A stretch of 64,000 bases of DNA from Helicobacter sp. 13S00477-4 (GTDB lineage: Bacteria; Campylobacterota; Campylobacteria; Campylobacterales; Helicobacteraceae), in NCBI RefSeq assembly GCF_002272785.1, contig NZ_MLAS01000002.1:1-64000 (forward strand), read 5' to 3'. The notes under the pieces are model-generated. The model did no database searches. It saw only the letters and a list, made by a program, of their open reading frames with translations, and had not been told where the DNA came from. Position numbers and translations under genes: made by a program. Below are positions 10,520-19,236 of the stretch, in pieces (position 1 is the first letter of the stretch; every line of letters begins with the position of its first letter).

Positions 10520-10772
10520 ACTAAAGAAAATCATCGTAGGTGCCAATGACCTTAGTCTAGGTATTTCCATTGTCATAGCTACCTTGATTGGCATTGGTAT
10601 TGGTTGGGGGCTTTATAAAATCACTGGCATTGTCTGGCTGCTTTGGCTAGGTATTTTTTGGGGTATAGGTGCAGCCTTACTCAATATCTATAAGGCTTAT
10701 AAAAAAACAAAAAAAGAACTTGATGAATTGGCAAAAGACCCTAAATACAGCTATCAAAAAGAAAATAATTGA
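10503..10772 (+). CDS. AtpZ/AtpI-family small membrane protein
   Basis: An 89-residue protein with two predicted transmembrane helices (residues about 16-37 and 42-62) and a charged C-terminal tail. The pattern ([20 protein letters not shown], then [15 protein letters not shown]) is that of the AtpZ/AtpI putative F0F1-ATPase accessory family. These are proposed to act in ATP synthase assembly or in Mg2+/Ca2+ transport. It overlaps the end of hemL and its own stop overlaps the next start as ATGA, so the three genes are probably translationally coupled. No ATP synthase genes lie nearby, so the family role is not supported by context. Confidence 0.75.
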   Translation: MSKEPRLKKIIVGANDLSLGISIVIATLIGIGIGWGLYKITGIVWLLWLGIFWGIGAALLNIYKAYKKTKKELDELAKDPKYSYQKENN

Positions 10773-11221
10773 TGAATTGTAAATACCGCTGTTTGATTAT
10801 TTTTATCCTTATGAATATTTTTTTTGGCATATGCTGTATCTTTTTGTGGGGCAAGATAGGTTTGATAAATTTTGAATCTGGATTTTTAAGTTTTTTGGCA
10901 GTGATTTATAGCACTTACTTTAGCTTAAAAAGAAAAATCAAAAAAGAACTTTCCAACATACAACCCATAGATGAGGAAGATACCAATAAACCTAAATCAA
11001 AATTTAGTTTTTCAAATGTCATCTTGGGCTTGCAAGTATCAATGGGTATTTTTAGACTTTGTTCTTATTTGATTTTGCTTCTTTTACTTCTATTTTTAAT
11101 GTCAAAAAAGATATTTTTAGCGATACCTTACATCATCGGAGTTATAATCTGCTTGAATGTTGTCGTGGTGTTAAAATACTTGAGTCAAAAATACCACGAT
11201 AAAAAATCTAATCATAAATAA
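10769..11221 (+). CDS. Uncharacterised inner membrane protein
   Basis: 150 residues with about four hydrophobic segments: residues 8-27, 35-50, 90-110 and 116-138. A positively charged loop lies near residues 53-57 and an acidic stretch near 65-72, with a basic C terminus. It overlaps the preceding AtpZ-like gene by four bases (ATGA), so it belongs to the hemL cluster. I do not recognise a family, and nothing suggests a catalytic activity. Small membrane proteins in this position occur in other Helicobacter as far as I recall, but I cannot assign a role. Confidence 0.75.
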   Translation: MMNCKYRCLIIFILMNIFFGICCIFLWGKIGLINFESGFLSFLAVIYSTYFSLKRKIKKELSNIQPIDEEDTNKPKSKFSFSNVILGLQVSMGIFRLCSYLILLLLLLFLMSKKIFLAIPYIIGVIICLNVVVVLKYLSQKYHDKKSNHK

Positions 11222-11290
11222 TTTTAACCCTACGATTTTATGATATATGTTAAATTTTAGAGTTTTGTATACAAAAAATATGGAGATAAA

Positions 11291-12406
11291 ATGATTTGTA
11301 AAAGTTTTTTTGAATGTGGGGGATGTATCTTAGATATGGATTATACATCACAATTAGAATACAAAATCCAAACATTCCAAAATCTCTTTGAATATCAACT
11401 CAAGAAAGAAGAAATTTTTACATCTCCCACGAAAGGTTACCGAGCAAGGGCTGAATTTCGGCTACATAGAGAAAACTCTAAAGTTTATCTCTCCATGAAC
11501 TCTTATGGAAAAAACAACCGCATTAAAATTTCCTCTTGTCCAATATTGCTACCAATACTACAAGAAAAACTCTCATTGCTTTTGGATTTTATCAATTCAG
11601 TATCTATCATTGAACACAAACTCTATGGGGTAAAAATACTTGGTAGTTTGAATTCAGAGGTAATAATCACTTTGATTTATCATAAAAAACTATCACAAGA
11701 ATGGCAAGATAAAGCCAATGAGCTTTCTGAAAAAATAAACTGTCATATCATCGGCAGGAGTAGAGGTCAAAAAATAATCATCACACAAGATTTTATCAAT
11801 GAAACCCTCCAAATCAACCACAAAAAATATTTCTATATCCAAAAAGAAGGCAGCTTCTCTCAGCCCAACCCTTTTATGAATATCCAAATGATAGAATTTA
11901 TCCTCTCAAAGCTCCCTGAAGCACCTCAAAGCGATTTGTTAGAATTGTATTGCGGGAGTGGAAATTTCACCCTGCCAATTTCAAAAAGATTCAAAAAAAT
12001 CTTAAGCACAGAAATTGTCAAATCAGCCATAAGCACATTACAACTCAATATAAAAAATAACCATATCAATAATATCACTCCTGTTAGACTTAGCGGATTA
12101 GAAACGATAGAAGCCTTGAGCTATAAAAGGGATTTTTTTCGACTTAAAAATATTGACCTAAAAGTTTTTGATTTCTCTCATATTTTTCTAGATCCACCAA
12201 GAAATGGTATTTCGGATATAGAAATGCTACAATTCATACAAAATTTTGAAAACATCATCTACATATCTTGCAACCCAAATAGCCTCAAAAAAGACTTGGA
12301 AATATTATTAAAAACTCACTCTATCAAACATCAAGCTATTTTTGATCAATTCCCATACACACATCATCTTGAATGTGGGTTTATCTTAAACAAAAACAAA
12401 CTCTAA
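11291..12406 (+). CDS. trmA: tRNA (uracil-5-)-methyltransferase
   Basis: SAM-dependent methylation of U54 in tRNA to ribothymidine. The 371 residues are close to the E. coli TrmA length. It has the SAM-binding motif LLELYCGSGNFTLPI near 216-230, FLDPPRNG near 298-305, the catalytic-cysteine motif YISCNPNS near 323-330, and the terminal glutamate motif HHLECGF near 360. An N-terminal cluster of cysteines (CKSFFECGGCIL) resembles the iron-sulfur site of RlmD/RumA relatives but is shorter, so an rRNA methyltransferase of the same superfamily is a weaker alternative. Overall length and the absence of a TRAM domain favour TrmA. It stands alone with its own leader. Confidence 0.88.
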   Translation: MICKSFFECGGCILDMDYTSQLEYKIQTFQNLFEYQLKKEEIFTSPTKGYRARAEFRLHRENSKVYLSMNSYGKNNRIKISSCPILLPILQEKLSLLLDFINSVSIIEHKLYGVKILGSLNSEVIITLIYHKKLSQEWQDKANELSEKINCHIIGRSRGQKIIITQDFINETLQINHKKYFYIQKEGSFSQPNPFMNIQMIEFILSKLPEAPQSDLLELYCGSGNFTLPISKRFKKILSTEIVKSAISTLQLNIKNNHINNITPVRLSGLETIEALSYKRDFFRLKNIDLKVFDFSHIFLDPPRNGISDIEMLQFIQNFENIIYISCNPNSLKKDLEILLKTHSIKHQAIFDQFPYTHHLECGFILNKNKL

Positions 12407-12473
12407 TATTCTTCATCAAATATGATAATATGCAGACTAAATTTCCAACATCATAAAACATAAGGAGAATACA

Positions 12474-12713
12474 ATGAAAAAAAATCTTTTGCTATACTTA
12501 GCAATCTGTCCATTCCTCTTAGGTGCTCCTGCTAATAAAGAGTCAAAATTTCCAAATCATATTGATAAATGTATAGATGGGTATTTATACAGAGTATTCA
12601 TTGACGAAAATAATAAAATCATTCCTTCATCTATCCATCAAGTCTTAGAAAAGAGTGCTTTGCACCACAAAATGCTACCTAAATCTTGCTCCAAAATTCC
12701 AAAATCTAAATAG
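12474..12713 (+). CDS. Small exported protein, unknown function
   Basis: 79 residues: signal peptide (MKKNLLLYLAICPFLLGA) and a mature part of about 60 residues with two cysteines (CIDGYLYRVF and SCSKIPK) that could form a disulfide in the periplasm. It is preceded by AAGGAGAATACA, a strong ribosome binding site, which supports real translation despite its size. Its end overlaps the end of the convergent MATE gene by eight bases. I do not recognise a family. Confidence 0.7.
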   Translation: MKKNLLLYLAICPFLLGAPANKESKFPNHIDKCIDGYLYRVFIDENNKIIPSSIHQVLEKSALHHKMLPKSCSKIPKSK

Positions 12714-14040
12714 TCTTGCCAGGACGTTTCCAAACTCCTGTGCGGAAAGCAAACCAAAAAAACAATGCCCTGATATAAGTCTCAATAAAAATCATCACAA
12801 AAATCCACTCTACCCCAAAACCAAAATGCAAAAAAAGCCACATAGGAAATATACGAAACGCCCAAACGCTCAAAGCATTAATACCTAATGAAATCTTTGT
12901 AATACCAGCTCCCCTCAATGCACCATCAAGGACAAAAACCCAAATAAGAGGTATCTGGGAAAGCCCCACAGCCCAAAGATAAAGTTTAGATATATAAAGA
13001 ACATTGGACTCTTGTGAAAAAATTGAAGAAAATTGCACAGCAAATATCGCCATTATAAGACCCAAAACACCCATAATTAACGAAGATACTTTTAAAATTG
13101 TTTTGATAAAATCATTAGCAACTTCTATACGATTTGCACCCAAACTCTGTCCCATCAACGCCATTGCAGCTACCATAAACCCAAAACCAGGCATAAATGA
13201 AAAAGCTTCAATACGAGTACCAATTTGACTGCCTGCCAAAACGCTATCCCCATATCCAGATAAAAATTTTGTCGTCAATACTAAAGAAAATAATGTTAAA
13301 AGTCTCTCTAATCCTGCTGGCGTACCGATTTTAAGTGCATTTTTAAAAAACTCATAGCAAAACTTCAAACGAAAACACAAATACCTGCTTCTTGAAAGCA
13401 TCAAAATCAACAAAACAATCAATTCTAAATAAGCAATGATAATATTCGCATAAGCTGCACCGACAATTTCAAGACGTGGCAAGCCAAACTTGCCAAATAT
13501 CAAAACATAATTAAGCCCAACACAAATAATTGTAGTAAAAATACGGATCATAAAAACACTTATAGTATCACCAATAGCAGCCAAAGCAGAAATCATAATA
13601 TTTTTTAAAAACATAGCAGGCAAAGAAAAAACAACAACCTTAAGATAAATCCCTGCAAGCTCTCTAGCCTTTGCTCCTGTGTTTATCCAATCTAAAAATC
13701 TTGGATACCCCCAAAAAGCAAGTGCCAAAACAGGAATACAAACAAAAAATGTCCCGATCAAAAGTGTAGAAAAAACTAGATTTGATTTCTCTCTATCTTT
13801 AGCACCATAAAATCTCGAAATTTGTGCATTTGTACCTATATAAAAAATTGCATTAAAGGTATAAAAAAGCATAAAAAAATTCATCCCTACACCAATAGCT
13901 ACAATATGTTCATCTGAAAGTCTTCCCATAAAAAACATTGAAATAGCGATGACAAAAATATCTAAAAATGAATTTGCCCCCGAAGGCAAAGCAATCTTAA
14001 AAATTTTTTTGAGTTTTTGAGGTAAACTATAATGTTGCAT
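12706..14040 (-). CDS. MATE-family efflux transporter
   Basis: 444 residues with about twelve transmembrane segments and the internal two-fold arrangement of the MATE (NorM/DinF) family. Typical early sequence: KIALPSGANSFLDIFVIAISMFFMGRL; a second-half repeat begins near GTPAGLERLLTLFSLVL. The members are Na+- or H+-coupled exporters of organic cations and drugs. The start codon overlaps the stop of the upstream methyltransferase by one base (TAATG), indicating an operon. A second, more distant MATE protein is encoded at 42.9 kb. The substrate is unknown. Confidence 0.9.
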   Translation of the reverse strand: MQHYSLPQKLKKIFKIALPSGANSFLDIFVIAISMFFMGRLSDEHIVAIGVGMNFFMLFYTFNAIFYIGTNAQISRFYGAKDREKSNLVFSTLLIGTFFVCIPVLALAFWGYPRFLDWINTGAKARELAGIYLKVVVFSLPAMFLKNIMISALAAIGDTISVFMIRIFTTIICVGLNYVLIFGKFGLPRLEIVGAAYANIIIAYLELIVLLILMLSRSRYLCFRLKFCYEFFKNALKIGTPAGLERLLTLFSLVLTTKFLSGYGDSVLAGSQIGTRIEAFSFMPGFGFMVAAMALMGQSLGANRIEVANDFIKTILKVSSLIMGVLGLIMAIFAVQFSSIFSQESNVLYISKLYLWAVGLSQIPLIWVFVLDGALRGAGITKISLGINALSVWAFRIFPMWLFLHFGFGVEWIFVMIFIETYIRALFFWFAFRTGVWKRPGKTI

Positions 14041-14582
14041 TATATTTTGCGTGCTCCAAATACAATAATTTTGACTTCTCTGCCAAGATGTTTTTTCAAT
14101 CGCTCCTCTTTAAAAAAGATTTCAAAATCATAAAATATTTTTTCAAGTTCCCCATTATTCAATATTTTTTGGCTATCTAAGCCAATACAATCATTATCAG
14201 CTAAAAATGTTTCCATCAAAAATACACCTCCTACTTTTAAGCCTTTTTTAATCCCTGAAAAAAGCCTCCTATCTAAGAAATAAAAATCTAAAATCGCTTC
14301 ATAATAATCTGCATTAATTTTATAATCATCTAAATCAACACAAATAGGTTTCAAACCCTTTAATCCTATAAGAGGAGCAAGCGCGACTTTGGAAATATCT
14401 ACACATTCACATTCAAAACCCTTTTGAGCCAAAAACTTTGAATGCCTCCCATTTCCTCCAGCAATATCTAAAACCCTTCCTTGAGATAAAAAATCAACCA
14501 TTTCCAACAAAAAATTACTTGGGGTATGAGGCATGAGATCTTGTGAATATTTTTTATCCCACTTCATAGCATCTGCTTGCAT
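14040..14582 (-). CDS. Class I SAM-dependent methyltransferase (TehB-like)
   Basis: 180 residues with a Rossmann methyltransferase core: motif I VLDIAGGNGRHSKFLA near residues 37-52, the acidic strand end FECECVDIS, and YEAILDFYFLDR as motif IV. The length and the KWDKKY N terminus resemble TehB/thiopurine-type methyltransferases, which act on tellurite or small thiols. It is coupled to the MATE exporter by a one-base overlap, so a detoxify-and-export pair is an attractive inference, but the substrate is not known. The first ATG has a GGGG-containing upstream stretch; an internal ATG five codons in (14567) is possible. Confidence 0.75.
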   Translation of the reverse strand: MQADAMKWDKKYSQDLMPHTPSNFLLEMVDFLSQGRVLDIAGGNGRHSKFLAQKGFECECVDISKVALAPLIGLKGLKPICVDLDDYKINADYYEAILDFYFLDRRLFSGIKKGLKVGGVFLMETFLADNDCIGLDSQKILNNGELEKIFYDFEIFFKEERLKKHLGREVKIIVFGARKI

Positions 14583-14641
14583 GTTAACCCCAATAAAGTT
14601 TTATCAATCATACCTAAAAACTCTAAAAAAGAATTTTTAAA

Positions 14642-15138
14642 TCATTTACTAACCTTACCTGCACTCAAAATATAAAACAATATTATAAAAATATTCTCAT
14701 AAATAAAATCAATCAAAAACCTCAAATCTTTAACCTGAACCAAATCAAGGATAGAAATCCTACTCCCATAAGGATATTTTTTTAATAATTTTGATTGTAA
14801 TTCCAAAGCCATGCTTGCAGGGAATAACATAAAAAGAGAATTCAGATTGAAAGGCACAGGCACAAAACAACCATTTACATAAACCTTCACTTCATGCATA
14901 TAAGGATAAAAATATGTGAATTTTTTCAAATAATCCCATATTTCTTGATGATTGGTGTGAAAAATATGGGCACCATATTGATAGATAAAATACCTTCTTT
15001 ATCATAATCATAAATATTCCCACCAATATCATTACGTCTATGAATGATGAGGACTTTTTCTTTAAGATCATTAACAATCCTCTCTGCAAGGACTAATCCA
15101 GAAATTTCAGCACCAACAATCAAATTCCTTATCTTCAT
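14642..15138 (-). pseudogene. glf: UDP-galactopyranose mutase remnant, frameshifted and truncated
   Basis: The first frame (15138 to about 14976) reads the FAD-binding N terminus of Glf: RNLIVGAEISGLVLAERI, then the NDIGGNIYDYDKEGI motif. From about 14974 the homology continues in the next frame as YGAHIFHTNHQEIWDYLKKF, then YVNGCFVPVPFNLNSL and FLIDFIYENIF. One missing A in the run before TATGGTGCC restores the frame on paper. Homology ends near 14690, so the C-terminal half or more of the usual 370-390 residues is absent. Glf makes UDP-galactofuranose for surface glycans; that function is clearly lost here. It directly follows the antiporter gene. Confidence 0.88.
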
Positions 15139-15139
15139 A

Positions 15140-16444
15140 TCAACCTAACACCATTGCTCCACCAACCCCAAAAATCATTAAGGGAATATTATAAACAATA
15201 AAAGTTGGAATGCAAGTATCACGAATATGATCGTGGAGTCCATCAGCATTGAGTCCTGAAGTAGGACCCATCGTACTATCTGAAGCTGGAGAACCCGCAT
15301 CCCCCAAAGCACCTGCTATACCAAGCAACAAAATCGTAGCTTCACTCCCAAAACCAAGCTGTATGCACAAAGGACAATAAAAAGCAGCTATCACTGGGAT
15401 AGTTCCAAAAGAAGTCCCAATACCTAAGGTAATAAAAAGCCCTACAAGTAGCATCAATACAGCAGCTCCAAATTTTCCACCAATCATACTTGTTGTCATA
15501 TTCACCAATTCGCCAATCGCTCCACTTTGCTTGAGTACTTCGGCAAAACCTGCTGCAATAAGCATTACAAATGCTATAAACGCCATCATCTTCATGCCTT
15601 CATCAAGAACGCTATCCATTTCATTCCACTTGATAGCCTTCCCTCCAAGCATTATTGCTAATCCTAAAAATGCACCAAATGGCAAAGAGCCTGTATATAC
15701 CTGGGTAACAAAGGCAACCACAATCCCTAGAATCGTAAAATAATCTTGAATATTTAAACGAGCATTTTGAAGCTTGATCTCTTGCTGGATAAAAATCTCT
15801 TCACGATATTCTCTAGGTTTTCTATATAATACCAATATCGCAATTACTAGACCAAAAAACATGCCCAAACCACCTATCCACATCACACTAGCAACATCAG
15901 ACAAACTCACATTAAAACCATTTTGATTCATCTGGTCTCTAAGTATTGTATGATAAATGAGTCCAAACCCTACAGGGATAGCAATATAAGGAGCTTCAAG
16001 CCCAAAAGTTAATGCACAAGCTACCGCCCTACGATCAATTTTAAGCTTATTCATCAAACCCAATAAAGGAGGGATAAGGATTGGAATAAATGCAATATGA
16101 ACTGGAATAAGATTTTGAGAAAAACAAGCAATAAAAGCGATAAAAAAACATAAAAATACTGCTTTCTTATCAATAAATTTCGTCATTTTATAAATCAATA
16201 TTTTTGTAAAATTTCCACGTGCAATACCTACTGCCAAAGCACCCAAAAGCACATAACTCAAAGCAGTTTCAAGATTTCCCTTCATTCCTCCTATCATTAT
16301 TGACATAGTATCAACAACATTCATCCCTGATAACAAACCAGCTACAAGAGCAGCTGCGATAATAGCAAGCAATACATTCAAGCGAAATAAACATAAAATA
16401 CACATCAAAATAACAGCAATCACTACAGGATTGAACAATAACAA
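15140..16444 (-). CDS. Na+/H+ antiporter family membrane protein (NhaC superfamily)
   Basis: 434 residues with about eleven transmembrane helices. The motif GALAVGIARGNFTKI in the first half and the C-terminal GDAGSPASDSTMGPTSGLNA, with helix-breaking polar residues, are characteristic of the NhaC/YuiF-like Na+/H+ antiporter family. It probably exchanges Na+ or carries an organic substrate across the inner membrane. It follows aguB by 12 bases in what looks like the tcdA-acidic ORF-aguB-antiporter operon, an order I recall around HP0755-HP0758 in H. pylori. Ion specificity is not determined by sequence. Confidence 0.85.
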   Translation of the reverse strand: MLLFNPVVIAVILMCILCLFRLNVLLAIIAAALVAGLLSGMNVVDTMSIMIGGMKGNLETALSYVLLGALAVGIARGNFTKILIYKMTKFIDKKAVFLCFFIAFIACFSQNLIPVHIAFIPILIPPLLGLMNKLKIDRRAVACALTFGLEAPYIAIPVGFGLIYHTILRDQMNQNGFNVSLSDVASVMWIGGLGMFFGLVIAILVLYRKPREYREEIFIQQEIKLQNARLNIQDYFTILGIVVAFVTQVYTGSLPFGAFLGLAIMLGGKAIKWNEMDSVLDEGMKMMAFIAFVMLIAAGFAEVLKQSGAIGELVNMTTSMIGGKFGAAVLMLLVGLFITLGIGTSFGTIPVIAAFYCPLCIQLGFGSEATILLLGIAGALGDAGSPASDSTMGPTSGLNADGLHDHIRDTCIPTFIVYNIPLMIFGVGGAMVLG

Positions 16445-16456
16445 ATTCCTCTCCTT

Positions 16457-17338
16457 TTAATCACAAAATCTTTTTAAAATATCTCCATATGCATCAATGC
16501 GTCTGTCACGCAAAAATGGCCAAATACGACGAATTTCTTCGCATTTTTTTAAATCAATCTCCGCACTTAGGATTTCATCTTTTTCTACACTTCCCATAGC
16601 AAGAAGTTCTCCTTGTGCTCCAAAAATAAAACTAGATCCCCAAAATCGTATCCCTTCTAAAACACCTGAAAGATCCTTTTCAAAGCCTACACGATTTACT
16701 GCTACTACAGGTAAAGAATTTGCAACACTATGACCTCTTTGCACCGCAATCCACGCATCTTTTTGCCTGTTTTTTTCATCTTCACTGTCAGTATCAAACC
16801 AACCAATAGCAGTCGGATAAATCAGAATATCTGCACCCTTAAGTGCCATGATTCTAGCTGCTTCAGGATACCATTGATCCCAACATATCAAAACACCAAG
16901 CTTGCCTAAACTTGTAGGAATTGGGTTAAAACCCAAATCACCCGGTGCAAAATAAAATTTTTCATAAAATCCTGGATCGTCAGGAATGTGCATCTTCCTG
17001 TATTTCCCAGCAATACTACCATCTTTTTCAAATATGACAGCTGTATTATGATACAGCCCATTAGTACGTCTTTCAAATAAAGAACTTACCAAAACCACCT
17101 CATATTCTTTAGCAGCTTTGCTAAAGAAATCTATATCCTCATCATAAAAAGCAGCATAATCAAATTTAGCCACATCCTCAATTTGACAAAAATATTCACT
17201 AGAATGCAACTCTTGAAGGATTACCAATTTTGCACCACCCTCAGAGGCTTTTTTTATCATTGATTTTATATAAGAAATCGTCTCAAGTCTATTGCTTTTA
17301 AAACTATGTTGCAAAGCAGCGATCTTTAAAATACTCAT
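16457..17338 (-). CDS. aguB: Carbon-nitrogen hydrolase, probable N-carbamoylputrescine amidase
   Basis: Nitrilase-superfamily amidase with the Glu-Lys-Cys triad visible: E in VILQELHSSEYFC (about residue 43), K in GKYRKMHIPDDPGF (about 115) and C in LGVLICWDQWYPEAARI (about 152). The CWDQWYPE context is typical of AguB, which converts N-carbamoylputrescine to putrescine. The ATG at 17338 is preferred over the TTG one codon upstream. The gene starts three bases after the stop of a tiny acidic ORF and probably depends on coupled translation. No agmatine deiminase gene is nearby, so pathway placement is inferred from family likeness. Confidence 0.87.
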   Translation of the reverse strand: MSILKIAALQHSFKSNRLETISYIKSMIKKASEGGAKLVILQELHSSEYFCQIEDVAKFDYAAFYDEDIDFFSKAAKEYEVVLVSSLFERRTNGLYHNTAVIFEKDGSIAGKYRKMHIPDDPGFYEKFYFAPGDLGFNPIPTSLGKLGVLICWDQWYPEAARIMALKGADILIYPTAIGWFDTDSEDEKNRQKDAWIAVQRGHSVANSLPVVAVNRVGFEKDLSGVLEGIRFWGSSFIFGAQGELLAMGSVEKDEILSAEIDLKKCEEIRRIWPFLRDRRIDAYGDILKRFCD

Positions 17339-17341
17339 CAA

Positions 17342-17512
17342 TCAATCTTCTTCATATTCATCATCAGAGTTTTGATAATCATCATCATCATAACCCCTAT
17401 AAAATGGAGATTCTTCATCTTCTTCTTCATATTCAGGAAAATCATCATCATAACCATCATCTACTATTGATTCATCATCTCCATACATTTTGTATATAAA
17501 ATCCCTTGACAT
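17342..17512 (-). CDS. Small very acidic protein (56 residues)
   Basis: ATG at 17512 overlaps the stop of tcdA (TGATG) and is preceded by AGGAGG five bases upstream, the strongest ribosome binding site nearby; the stop is at 17342-17344, three bases before the aguB start. The product begins MSRDFIYKMYGDDES and continues with four D/E clusters separated by Y, F and P. Roughly half the residues are D or E, with no hydrophobic segment. It is too short for ordinary gene filters. I do not recognise a domain. H. pylori has a short gene in the same place (HP0756) as I recall. Such proteins can act as nucleic-acid mimics, metal buffers or partners of basic proteins, but that is speculation. Confidence 0.8.
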   Translation of the reverse strand: MSRDFIYKMYGDDESIVDDGYDDDFPEYEEEDEESPFYRGYDDDDYQNSDDEYEED

Positions 17513-18171
17513 CATTTCCTCCTGCTTAAAATATCTCTAATCACTTCACTCCCAATTTGTAAACCAAAACTTCCAGTCACTGCACTAAAACTACCTAATG
17601 GTTTACACTTTGGATTTTCAGGACTAAATATTACCTTAAAATCACCAAAAAAAGATTCTTTTTTAAGCAAAACTCTAAATTTCGCTGCGAACTTATCGCC
17701 GTAACTCTTCCATATAGAATCCACCTTGATTTCTAAAGGATTTAATTTTTTTGCACTACCTGTTGAACAAATATACTTGCCATAAGCTATATGGCTACAT
17801 TTTTTTGCCAGCTCCACTTTAGCAGGAATATCATCAATAGCATCAATAATATAATCATAACTTTGTGGGTCAAAATCTTTCAAAAACTCCCTATTTAAAA
17901 TATCTTTTATAGGGATTACTCCAGGATACATTCCAGCCAAAACATCTACCTTATTTTGACCAACTTGATGGGAGCCAATTTGTCGATTTTGATTAGTGAT
18001 ATCAAAAGTATCTTTATCTACAATCGTTATTTGTCCAATCCCTGTACGATATAGACAATCTAGAGCAAAACCACCCACACCCCCAAGACCAAAAATAATT
18101 ACCTTTTTATCTCTAAAAAGTTCAAAATCATCACCAAACAAAAATCTTGTCCGTGTGAAACAATCCTCCAT
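17512..18171 (-). CDS. tcdA: tRNA threonylcarbamoyladenosine dehydratase (ThiF/MoeB superfamily)
   Basis: 219 residues with the E1-like adenylation fold: FGLGGVGGFALDCLYRTGIG near residues 27-46, the metal/ATP-binding DKDTFDITNQNRQ, and the DAIDDIPAKVEL segment. TcdA uses ATP to cyclise the t6A modification at position 37 of ANN-decoding tRNAs. It is shorter than E. coli TcdA (about 268 residues), and MoeB/ThiF functions cannot be excluded by sequence alone. However, no sulfur-carrier gene lies next to it and the two zinc CxxC pairs of MoeB are absent. The ribosome binding site AAAGGG lies 8 nt before the ATG. First gene of a four-gene operon. Confidence 0.82.
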   Translation of the reverse strand: MEDCFTRTRFLFGDDFELFRDKKVIIFGLGGVGGFALDCLYRTGIGQITIVDKDTFDITNQNRQIGSHQVGQNKVDVLAGMYPGVIPIKDILNREFLKDFDPQSYDYIIDAIDDIPAKVELAKKCSHIAYGKYICSTGSAKKLNPLEIKVDSIWKSYGDKFAAKFRVLLKKESFFGDFKVIFSPENPKCKPLGSFSAVTGSFGLQIGSEVIRDILSRRK

Positions 18172-18264
18172 TTGTATTTCCCTTTAATTTTTATTATTAT
18201 TTTATCATACACAAAAGCCTAATCATTAGGAAGCTCTATAAAATATATCATCAAAAGGATAAAC

Positions 18265-19236
18265 TTGAAGAAAATATTTTTTTTATCACTCATCATCTTA
18301 GGCTTATCATCAGGCAATGATTCTGTGAGCGTGAAAGACTACTTTGGAGTCCAAACATTCAAAGAACCTATAAACCGTGTCATTTATCTAGGGAGTTATG
18401 CGGAAGTACCTGCAATGCTTGGCATCTGGGATAAAGTAGTAGGAATGGCGGCTTATGGATTCAAAAGTGATATCGTCAAAGCCACAGCAAAAAATCTAAA
18501 TAAAATCAAAAAACTCAGCGATGATCATTATGCTGCCCTCAATATTGAACAATTAAAAAGCCTTTCTCCTGATATCATCATCACCTATGTAGGCAATCCT
18601 CAATCAGTAGAATTTGCCAAAAAATTTGGTATCAATTTCTTATCTTTTCAAGATAGGAGTGTTCAAGGCATCATTGATAATATCAAAACACAAGCTAAAG
18701 TCCTCCAAAAAGAAGCTCAAGCTAATATCAAAATAGCCAAAATGGAAGAAATCCTAGCTATCATCAAAGAAAAAACAAAAAATATCACTCACAAAAAACG
18801 AGTCATTGAAATCTTTCACAAACCTAATCAAATTAGCGGTAAAAAAAGCCTTGATTCAGATATTTTAAACTATGGAGAAGTAGAAAATATTGGATTAAAA
18901 TATATTGATAATGGTCGCTCAGAAATTAGCCTAGAAAGAATAATTTCTGAAAACCCTGATATTATATATATCTGGTGGCTTAGCCCTTATAACCCTCAAG
19001 ATTTACTTCAAAATCCACAGCTCCAAACTATCAATGCGATCAAAAACCATCAAGTCTACAAACTCCCTCCTATTGATATTGGTGGTCCTAGAACACCACT
19101 CATTTCATTATTCATTGCACTCAAAGCTTACCCTCAAGCCTTCAAAGACACAGACATAAACACACTTTTAAAAGATTACTATCAAGTCGTTTTTGACCTT
19201 AAAGATACTCAAATCAAACCCTTCCTTTGGGAATAA
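18265..19236 (+). CDS. ABC transporter periplasmic binding protein (iron/siderophore or cobalamin type)
   Basis: 323 residues starting at TTG with AAAGGAT four bases upstream. Signal peptide MKKIFFLSLIILGLSSG has no lipobox cysteine, so the protein is probably free in the periplasm. The mature part is a class III binding protein: VIYLGSYAEVPAMLGIWDKVVG, the LNIEQLKSLSPDIIIT motif, a long connecting helix and a C-terminal VYKLPPIDIGGPRTP. H. pylori CeuE-like proteins (HP1561/HP1562) are of this class. No permease or ATPase is adjacent, but two TonB receptor genes lie 2-6 kb away. It ends convergently with miaA, overlapping by 28 bases. Confidence 0.85.
   Translation: MKKIFFLSLIILGLSSGNDSVSVKDYFGVQTFKEPINRVIYLGSYAEVPAMLGIWDKVVGMAAYGFKSDIVKATAKNLNKIKKLSDDHYAALNIEQLKSLSPDIIITYVGNPQSVEFAKKFGINFLSFQDRSVQGIIDNIKTQAKVLQKEAQANIKIAKMEEILAIIKEKTKNITHKKRVIEIFHKPNQISGKKSLDSDILNYGEVENIGLKYIDNGRSEISLERIISENPDIIYIWWLSPYNPQDLLQNPQLQTINAIKNHQVYKLPPIDIGGPRTPLISLFIALKAYPQAFKDTDINTLLKDYYQVVFDLKDTQIKPFLWE

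Noticed and set aside
12655-12888. A plus-strand ORF across the convergent ends of the small exported protein gene and MATE
   Set aside because: It overlaps both real genes in other frames and has no start signal.
14892-15089. A third-frame ORF across the glf remnant
   Set aside because: Glf homology follows the two other frames; this one only gives a scrambled reading of the same DNA.
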